64,000 nt of DNA, taken from Geobacteraceae bacterium (GTDB lineage: Bacteria; Desulfobacterota; Desulfuromonadia; Geobacterales; Pseudopelobacteraceae). The position numbers were made by a program, and so were the translations under genes. The DNA lies in NCBI GenBank assembly GCA_025355965.1, contig JANXYR010000080.1, positions 29,808-93,807 of the forward strand, in the 5' to 3' direction. The notes under the pieces were generated by a model. It saw nothing but the letters and a program-made list of their open reading frames with translations. It searched no databases and had not been told where the DNA came from. Of this stretch, positions 58,475-64,000 are shown one piece after another (positions within the stretch are counted from its first letter, which is position 1; every line of letters starts with the position of its first letter).

Positions 58475-58741
58475 TCAGAACGTACAGAGTTCATCATGCC
58501 ACTCTACCGGCTCCATGCCTACCTGCCGCCCAAGGTCAGCAAGCAGCCCATCCATATCGTCAACAAAGCCCGGCATTATGGCGATGCGGATGACACCTAC
58601 CTTGTTGTCCACAGTACTCATGACATTCATCCCCTCATACGCCTCCAGGATAAACTTAAGGAAAACCATGTCACGGTGGGCGACTCTGAAATAGCGACAG
58701 ATCATTGAATCATGTTCTTGTTCTCTGTTTTTATCCTTCAT
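58475..58741 (-). CDS. DUF4911-type small protein
   Basis: The 88-residue protein resembles DUF4911: YFRVAHRDMVFLKFILEAYEGMNVMSTVDNKVGVIRIAIMPGFVDDMDGLLADLG. Function unknown; it is convergent with the radical SAM gene. The track starts 41 codons upstream, in a stretch with no family resemblance; the ATG at 58741 has GGAAG four bases before it. Start uncertain. Confidence 0.65.
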   Translation of the reverse strand: MKDKNREQEHDSMICRYFRVAHRDMVFLKFILEAYEGMNVMSTVDNKVGVIRIAIMPGFVDDMDGLLADLGRQVGMEPVEWHDELCTF

Positions 58742-58833
58742 ACGTCTTCCATTCGGCATATTTTGATCGACTGCAGAGTGTAACAGTTTTGAGTTGCGTG
58801 TAAACAGCAAAATCAATTTCAGACACCTGCTTC

Positions 58834-58898
58834 TTGATACTTTCTTGATGGCATTCTCTCCCATCTTGACACCCCCTTGATGTGAAATCGTCTACCGT
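58834..58898 (+). promoter_or_regulatory. four-box activator-type promoter of the kimA-like gene
   Basis: TTGATAC (58834), TTGATGG (58845), TTGACAC (58866) and TTGATGT (58877) are spaced 11, 21 and 11 bases. CTACC starts 15 bases after the last box, with a TACCGT -10 candidate at 58893-58898. No -35 lies at the right distance, so an activator is expected. Two 11-base repeat pairs suit two dimers of an OmpR/PhoB/KdpE-type regulator. The kdp promoter has the same layout. Confidence 0.65.
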
Positions 58899-58937
58899 AG
58901 TAATCGGTAGGAAGAACCATAGTGAAGGGGATGCTAA

Positions 58938-60920
58938 ATGGAACACGGCACACCAAACGAAACGTCAACACTGCTACAAAAGATAGTTCGCGCCATCATC
59001 GGCGGCCCCAAACAGCTTAAAGATCCGCACCTGTTCCATAAAATGGCATTGATCCCGGTCCTGGCCTGGGTTGGATTGGGTGCCGACGGATTATCTTCTT
59101 CGGCGTACGGCCCCGAAGAGGCGTTCCGCGCCCTGGGTGAACACACCTATCTGGCGGTCTTTCTCGGTTTGGCTACAGCTCTGACGGTTTTCATTATCTC
59201 CTATGCCTATTCGCGCATTATCGAGCACTTTCCCAACGGCGGCGGAGGTTACATCGTGGCCAGCCACATGCTGGGGGAGAAGGCCGGAGTCGTTTCGGGC
59301 AGTGCCCTATTGGTAGATTATGTGATGACCATCACCATCTCCATCGCCTCCTGCTGTGATGCGGTCTTCAGCTACATCCCCAAGGGGTATCACCATTACA
59401 AGGTGCCGGTTGCCTGTGCCCTGACTGTGATCCTGATTATCCTCAACATCCGCGGCGTCAAGGAATCGATATCGGTCATGGCGCCGATCTTCATGACCTT
59501 CGTCCTCAGTCATATCCTGATGCTGGTTTACGGCGTTTTAACCCATGTTGACAAATGTGCCCCGCTGGTCTGCGATGTCCAGTCAGGCTTAAAACACGAC
59601 CTTTCAAGCATTGGCGCCTTTGGCATCCTGTTGCTGTTTGTACGGGCTTACTCATTGGGCGGCGGGACATACACCGGCATTGAGGCGGTATCCAACGGTC
59701 TGCAGATCATGCGGGAGCCCAGGGTGCAGACCGGCAAACGCACTATGCTCTACATGGCGACCTCGCTGGCCTTCACCGCAGGGATTCTGTTTCTCTGCTA
59801 TTCGTTGGTTGGCGTCAAACCGGTGGAGGGGAAAACCCTCAACGCCGTCCTGGCCGACTCTCTCTTCGGCAACTGGCCGATGGGAAACTGGATCTCATTC
59901 ATTACCATCTTCTCGGAGGGCGCACTACTGCTGGTAGCGGCCCAAGCCGGTTTTGTGGATGGCCCACGGGTCATGTCCAATATGGCAATAGACTCATGGT
60001 TTCCTCACCGCTTCGCCGCCCTGTCGGTTCGACTGACCATGCGAAACGGCATCCTCCTGATGGGTATCGCCGCTATTGCCCTACTTTTCTACACCGGAGG
60101 TTCGGTCTCGGCTCTGGTAGTCATGTACTCTATCAATGTTTTCATCACCTTCTCCCTGTCGCAGCTCGGGATGTCGAAGTTCTTCATCCAGCGCCGGAAG
60201 GAAGACCCTCAGTGGATCCGGCACCTCTCAGTCCACCTGGTCGGACTTCTGCTCTGCGTAACCATTCTTGCAATCACGACCTACGAAAAGTTTGCCGAAG
60301 GGGGGTGGATGACGCTGGCGATCACCTCGGTGGTGGTTGGCTTGTGCTACATAATCAAGGGGCATTATGTCCGGGTCAGACAGGGGATGAAGGATCTGGA
60401 CGAGACCTTGCTGGATGTGCCGCTATCATCTCACGGAGAACCACCGGCAATCGACCACAACTCCGCGACCGCGATCCAGCTGGTTTCAGGCTACAGCGGT
60501 TTCGGCGTGCATACGCTCTTCTCAATCTTGGCCACTTTTCCAAAGACCTACAAAAATATTATTTTCGTCTCGGTAGCCATGATCGATTCGGGTTCCTTCA
60601 AAGGCGCTGATGAGGTCAAAGCTTTGGAAGCATCGGTGAATGCTGGGTTGGAAAAGTATGTGGCGATGGCCCATAAACTCGGTTTCGCTGCCGAGTACCG
60701 CACCGCCCTGGCAACAGACGTGGTCGAGAGCGCCGTGGATCTTTGCAAACAGGTGGCCGAAGAGTTCCCCCGTTCCACCGTCTTTACCGGTCAGCTTACC
60801 TTCCGCCTGGAGAAGTTCTACCACCGTCTGCTGCACAATGAGACCGCCTTTGCCATTCAGCGCCGTCTTCAATGGGACGGCCTGACCACGGTGATCATGC
60901 CCATTCGGGTCAGAGCCTGA
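58938..60920 (+). CDS. KimA/YdaO-like potassium transporter (APC family)
   Basis: The 660-residue protein has about 12 membrane helices and then a cytoplasmic domain (about residues 480-660), as in KimA of Bacillus, a high-affinity K+ symporter. Motifs: VGLGADGLSSSAYGPEEAFRALGEH and ITISIASCCDAVFSYIP. The next operon is kdp, and both share a promoter layout, which supports a potassium role. Annotation as a general amino acid permease would be weaker. GGGGA precedes the ATG. Confidence 0.82.
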   Translation: MEHGTPNETSTLLQKIVRAIIGGPKQLKDPHLFHKMALIPVLAWVGLGADGLSSSAYGPEEAFRALGEHTYLAVFLGLATALTVFIISYAYSRIIEHFPNGGGGYIVASHMLGEKAGVVSGSALLVDYVMTITISIASCCDAVFSYIPKGYHHYKVPVACALTVILIILNIRGVKESISVMAPIFMTFVLSHILMLVYGVLTHVDKCAPLVCDVQSGLKHDLSSIGAFGILLLFVRAYSLGGGTYTGIEAVSNGLQIMREPRVQTGKRTMLYMATSLAFTAGILFLCYSLVGVKPVEGKTLNAVLADSLFGNWPMGNWISFITIFSEGALLLVAAQAGFVDGPRVMSNMAIDSWFPHRFAALSVRLTMRNGILLMGIAAIALLFYTGGSVSALVVMYSINVFITFSLSQLGMSKFFIQRRKEDPQWIRHLSVHLVGLLLCVTILAITTYEKFAEGGWMTLAITSVVVGLCYIIKGHYVRVRQGMKDLDETLLDVPLSSHGEPPAIDHNSATAIQLVSGYSGFGVHTLFSILATFPKTYKNIIFVSVAMIDSGSFKGADEVKALEASVNAGLEKYVAMAHKLGFAAEYRTALATDVVESAVDLCKQVAEEFPRSTVFTGQLTFRLEKFYHRLLHNETAFAIQRRLQWDGLTTVIMPIRVRA

Positions 60921-60953
60921 TGCCATCACAGATTTAAACCGAATCTTTTTCGC

Positions 60954-60986
60954 AAAGGGAGTTCCGTGATGGAACTCCCTTTTTAT
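60954..60986 (+). terminator. terminator after the kimA-like gene
   Basis: AAAGGGAGTTCC and GGAACTCCCTTT form a perfect 12-base stem with a five-base loop and a T-run. Confidence 0.88.
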
Positions 60987-60991
60987 TCATC

Positions 60992-61056
60992 TTGACATAA
61001 AATTGACTTTCTCCACCCTCATTTTGACACTCATTTTATATCCCCCCTGCTACCAT
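60992..61056 (+). promoter_or_regulatory. four-box activator-type promoter of the kdp operon
   Basis: TTGACAT (60992), TTGACTT (61003), TTGACAC (61024) and TTTATAT (61035) are spaced 11, 21 and 11 bases, and CTACC starts 15 bases later, with a TACCAT -10 candidate at 61051-61056. All spacings equal those before the kimA-like gene. The 11-base TTTATA/TTTACA repeat of the E. coli KdpE site is alike. Confidence 0.7.
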
Positions 61057-61095
61057 AAGATCGTAAACATTACACAAGCAAGGTGGTGAGCAATC

Positions 61096-61329
61096 ATGAA
61101 AGCGTATCTGTTCAATGAAGAAAACGGACTGTACGAGGGTGAAACTTTCGAAGAAGCTGATATGCTTAAGTACGAAGAGGGGATCACGCCTGTCCCGCCT
61201 CCCGATTATGAGCATGGACAAGTACCGGTGTTTGACCGCCGGGAGAATGTATGGGCCGTAATACCGGTCTCCATCGCCAGGCAGTTGCTCAATATCAGCA
61301 CGTCAGAATCAACGGAGAGAAAATCATGA
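61096..61329 (+). CDS. small soluble protein coupled to kdpA
   Basis: The 77-residue protein ([23 protein letters not shown]...) is acidic, has no membrane helix, and contains [27 protein letters not shown], a PP-x-G-x-VFD-x-W pattern like that in phage tail-fibre assembly proteins. It is the first gene of the kdp operon and its stop overlaps the kdpA start (ATGA). It takes the place where KdpF normally sits but is unlike KdpF, which is a single membrane helix. Function unknown. Confidence 0.75.
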   Translation: MKAYLFNEENGLYEGETFEEADMLKYEEGITPVPPPDYEHGQVPVFDRRENVWAVIPVSIARQLLNISTSESTERKS

Positions 61330-63104
61330 ACAGTTATGAATGGCTGCAAACAATTCTCTTTTTTGTCGTATTACTGACCCTGGTCAAGCCCCTGGGCGGC
61401 TTCATGGCCAAGGTATTCCAGGGGGAGCGCACCATCCTGTATCCCGTCATAGCTCCCTGCGAAAAGTTGATCTACCGCTTCAGCGGAGTAAAACCGGAAG
61501 ATGAGATGGGGTGGAAACGCTACGCCGGTTCCATGCTGCTCTTCAACCTGATGCTGTTTGTTGGGCTCTTTGTCATGCTGATGACCCAGCACCTGCTACC
61601 GCTCAACCCGCAGAAGCTTCCTCCCTTCACCTGGCAACTGGCGCTCAACACGGCTGTCAGCTTCACGACCAACACCAACTGGCAGGCCTATGTTGGAGAG
61701 CAAGCGGCCAGCTATTTCACCCAGATGGTGGGCCTCGCGGTGCATAACTTCGTCTCCGCCGCCACCGGCATAGTGATAGCTATTGCCGTGATCCGCGGCT
61801 TCGTGCGGCGCAAGACCTCTATGCTTGGCAACTTCTGGGTCGACACGACCCGCTGTACTCTCTATATTCTGCTGCCAATCTCCATCATCCTCTCACTTCT
61901 CCTGGTTTCCCAAGGGGTGATCCAGAACTTCAGCGCGTACAAAGCAGTGCCGCTGGTCCAGTCCACCAACTATGACAAGCCCAAAATGGACGACAAAGGG
62001 AACCAGATCAAGGATGGCAAGGGCAACCCGGTAACCGAAAACATGATCGTCAAGGAAGTCACTATCCCGATGGGACCGGTCGCCTCCCAGGAGGCCATCA
62101 AGGAGCTGGGCACCAACGGCGGCGGCTTCTTCAACGCCAATTCGGCTCATCCCTTTGAAAACCCGACACCACTCTCCAACTTTATTGAAATCCTGCTGAT
62201 TCTGCTGATCCCTGGCGCATTGACCCACACTTTTGGGGTCATGGTGGGCAACAGCCGCCAGGGGTGGATGCTGCTGGGAGTTATGCTCTTCATCCTGATC
62301 ACCTCCTTCGGCGTTCTGCAATGGGCCGAGAGTAGCGGTAATCCGCTGGTGGCCAAACTGGGTGTACAGAGTATCAACATGGAAGGGAAGGAGGTCCGTT
62401 TCGGCATGGCGGGGAGCAACCTCTTTACCGTCGCCACCACCGGCACCTCCTGCGGCGCGGTCAACAGCATGCACGACTCCCTGACCCCCATCGGCGGCAT
62501 GATGCCGCTCAGCCTGATTCTGTTGGGCGAAATCATCTTCGGCGGGGTCGGTTCCGGTCTCTACACCATGCTCTCCTTCGCCATCATCGCGGTGTTCGTC
62601 TCCGGACTGATGATCGGCAGAACGCCGGAATACCTGGGCAAGAAGATCGAGGTGCGGGAGATGTGGATGTCGATCCTCGTTATCCTGACCGCCGGGGTTA
62701 CGGTACTGATCCTGTCAGGGATCGCCATGATCACCCCACAAGCTGTAACATCAATGGCCAATCCGGGCGCCCACGGCCTCTCCGAGGTGCTCTATGCTTT
62801 TGCTTCCATGGCCAACAACAACGGCAGCGCCTTTGCCGGACTGAACGCCAACGTCAATTTCTACAACCTGTTCGGCTCCCTGGCTATGACACTTGGGCGC
62901 TATGTCCCGGCCATCGCCGTGCTGGCCATGGCCGGTTCACTGGCGGAGAAGAAATATGTTCCCCCAAGCCTTGGCACCCTGCCGACCGACAAGGCTCCTT
63001 TTGCGCTCTGGCTGACGCTGGTCATCCTGATCGTTGGGGCACTGACCTTTTTCCCTGCTCTGGCCTTGGGACCGATTGTTGAACATCTAATGATGGTATC
63101 GTAG
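61326..63104 (+). CDS. kdpA: potassium-transporting ATPase subunit A
   Basis: KdpA is the K+ channel-like subunit of the KdpFABC pump, made under K+ limitation. The 592-residue product has the four selectivity-filter regions: [62 protein letters not shown] and [14 protein letters not shown]. The ATG at 61326 has GGAGAG upstream; the track start lies in another frame of the preceding gene. Its stop codon (TAG) lies inside the repeat element at 63100. Confidence 0.95.
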   Translation: MNSYEWLQTILFFVVLLTLVKPLGGFMAKVFQGERTILYPVIAPCEKLIYRFSGVKPEDEMGWKRYAGSMLLFNLMLFVGLFVMLMTQHLLPLNPQKLPPFTWQLALNTAVSFTTNTNWQAYVGEQAASYFTQMVGLAVHNFVSAATGIVIAIAVIRGFVRRKTSMLGNFWVDTTRCTLYILLPISIILSLLLVSQGVIQNFSAYKAVPLVQSTNYDKPKMDDKGNQIKDGKGNPVTENMIVKEVTIPMGPVASQEAIKELGTNGGGFFNANSAHPFENPTPLSNFIEILLILLIPGALTHTFGVMVGNSRQGWMLLGVMLFILITSFGVLQWAESSGNPLVAKLGVQSINMEGKEVRFGMAGSNLFTVATTGTSCGAVNSMHDSLTPIGGMMPLSLILLGEIIFGGVGSGLYTMLSFAIIAVFVSGLMIGRTPEYLGKKIEVREMWMSILVILTAGVTVLILSGIAMITPQAVTSMANPGAHGLSEVLYAFASMANNNGSAFAGLNANVNFYNLFGSLAMTLGRYVPAIAVLAMAGSLAEKKYVPPSLGTLPTDKAPFALWLTLVILIVGALTFFPALALGPIVEHLMMVS

Positions 63105-63179
63105 GGGCGAATATTGTATTCGCCCAGATGAAATTGCCATCAACGTCAAAGGCGGGCGATCACAAGGATCGCCCCTACG
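63100..63179. repeat. paired REP-like (REPIN-like) element
   Basis: The 80-base element has outer 11-base arms CGTAGGGGCGA and TCGCCCCTACG and two inner hairpins (GGGCGAAT/ATTCGCCC and GGGCGATC/GATCGCCC) in opposite order. I recall similar GTAGGGGCG... elements in many bacteria. It separates kdpA from kdpB and supplies the kdpA stop codon. Confidence 0.75.
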
Positions 63180-63190
63180 GAGAAAATACA

Positions 63191-64000
63191 ATGTCGAAAC
63201 ATATACAACAGCCGAAATCGGTATTCGATGCAGCGCTTTTGCAGGGCGCGCTGTTCGACTCCCTCAAAAAACTTGATCCCCGCACCCTCTGGCGCAACCC
63301 GGTCATGTTGTGCGTCGAAATCGCCAGCATCATCACCCTGGTAACCTTCGTCATGTCTCTGACCGGCGCCAACAAGGAACCGATCTGGTTTACCGGCACC
63401 GTAACTGCCTGGCTCTGGCTGACGGTCATATTCTCAACCTTTGCCGAGGCGCTGGCCGAGGGACGCGGCAAAGCCCGCGCCGCATCACTGCGCAAGAACC
63501 GTACCGACGTAACAGCTAAACTCGTTGCCAAACCCGAGCTCAAAAGCGCCTTCACCACTGTCGGCGCCAGCCAGCTCCGCAAAGGGGATCTGATACTGGT
63601 TGAAGCGGGTGAGATGATCGCCGGTGACGGCGATGTTGTGACGGGTGCAGCCCTGGTTAATGAATCGGCGGTGACCGGCGAGTCGGCCCCGGTAATCCGC
63701 GAATCCGGAGGAGACCGGAGCGCCGTCACAGGCGGCACCATGGTCATCGCCAACAGCTTCATCGTCCGCATCACCGCCAATCCGGGTGAGACCTTTCTTG
63801 ACCGGATGATCGGCCTGATTGAGGGGGCCAAGCGGCGCAAGACCCCCAACGAGGTAGCCCTGGAGGTGCTGCTGATCGCCCTGACTCTGGTCTTCCTGCT
63901 GGTCTGCGCCAACATCAGCCCGCTCTCGATCTACAGTGTCAAGGTGGCCGGTCATGGCACGCCGGTGTCGCTGACAATTCTTGTCGCGCTCTTCGTCTGC
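63191..64000 (+). CDS. kdpB: potassium-transporting ATPase subunit B (partial)
   Basis: KdpB is the P-type ATPase subunit of Kdp. The window shows the first 270 codons. They include the N-terminal helices, the RAASLRKNRTDVTAKLV linker and the actuator loop with NESAVTGESAPVIRESGGD (TGES motif) and AVTGGTMVIAN. The phosphorylation DKTGT motif lies past the window edge. The ATG is 11 bases after the REPIN-like element, which lies in the gap after kdpA. The ORF track omits it because it runs off the edge. Confidence 0.95.
   Translation, partial: MSKHIQQPKSVFDAALLQGALFDSLKKLDPRTLWRNPVMLCVEIASIITLVTFVMSLTGANKEPIWFTGTVTAWLWLTVIFSTFAEALAEGRGKARAASLRKNRTDVTAKLVAKPELKSAFTTVGASQLRKGDLILVEAGEMIAGDGDVVTGAALVNESAVTGESAPVIRESGGDRSAVTGGTMVIANSFIVRITANPGETFLDRMIGLIEGAKRRKTPNEVALEVLLIALTLVFLLVCANISPLSIYSVKVAGHGTPVSLTILVALFVC

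Noticed and set aside
58899-58937. c-di-AMP riboswitch before the kimA-like gene
   Set aside because: The predicted leader is only some 35 bases, too short for a ydaO-type riboswitch.
61057-61325. kdpF
   Set aside because: No 25-30 aa hydrophobic single-helix ORF is present between the promoter and kdpA; the only gene there is soluble.

Overview
The window looks like chromosomal DNA of a Geobacter-type deltaproteobacterium (Geobacterales/Desulfuromonadia). The main reason is synteny: a full nuo operon (complex I) divergent from hemL, followed by atpZ/atpI-atpB-atpE cut off from the F1 genes, matches the arrangement I recall from Geobacter. An NADH dehydrogenase with a ferredoxin-extended NuoF, a type II secretion gspA/gspB pair, larB/larC and DUF3187/DUF4911/DUF4080 proteins fit the same group. 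The species cannot be named from the sequence alone.

Layout. 1-12.7 kb: nuoA to nuoM on the minus strand (nuoM cut by the window edge), driven by a well-formed sigma70 promoter with a palindromic operator candidate just past the start site. 12.9-16 kb: hemL, then the Fo genes atpZ, atpI, atpB, atpE and a terminator. 16-25.9 kb (minus): argB-argD-argF-argG, then a Nudix hydrolase and a divergent nitrilase-fold protein, then argH, gspA, gspB and a lipoprotein. 25.9-35.8 kb (minus): a receiver/histidine kinase hybrid, alaS, recX, pilT, recA, mutM, cinA, larC. 35.8-42.4 kb (minus): an accessory island between larC and larB, holding a YhcG-type nuclease, a tightly coupled four-gene operon (SMEK-domain NTPase, two small unknowns, radical SAM/SPASM enzyme) and a vapBC module. 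42.5-46.3 kb: larB, a LysR regulator, leuC, leuD. 46.3-53.5 kb: a chemoreceptor, a DUF3187 outer-membrane protein, tatA, an aminotransferase, a possible small RNA, an SH3-like protein, a VOC protein, hemE and an S4 protein. 53.6-58.7 kb: tRNA-Ser(UGA), an unknown coiled-coil protein, serS, a CapA-like protein, a B12-binding radical SAM protein and a DUF4911 protein. 58.8-64 kb: a KimA/YdaO-like potassium transporter and the start of a kdp operon.

The two results I consider most worth following are these. (1) The 37.2-41.6 kb operon: a SMEK-NTPase with Walker A/B motifs, a 125-aa unknown, a 133-aa protein opening with an NSSS-type motif, and a SPASM radical SAM enzyme, all with overlapping or nearly touching ends, in an island that splits lar genes. 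It has the look of a defence or signalling system that uses a radical SAM-modified small protein. (2) The kimA-like gene and the kdp operon carry the same promoter architecture: four TTGAC-like boxes spaced 11-21-11 bp, then 15 bp to a CTACC(G/A)T -10 region. This predicts that one OmpR/KdpE-type regulator controls both K+ uptake systems.

Limits: family assignments come from reading motifs, without database searches. Promoters, operators and the small RNA are predictions. Most ORF-track entries not listed are shadows of these genes.
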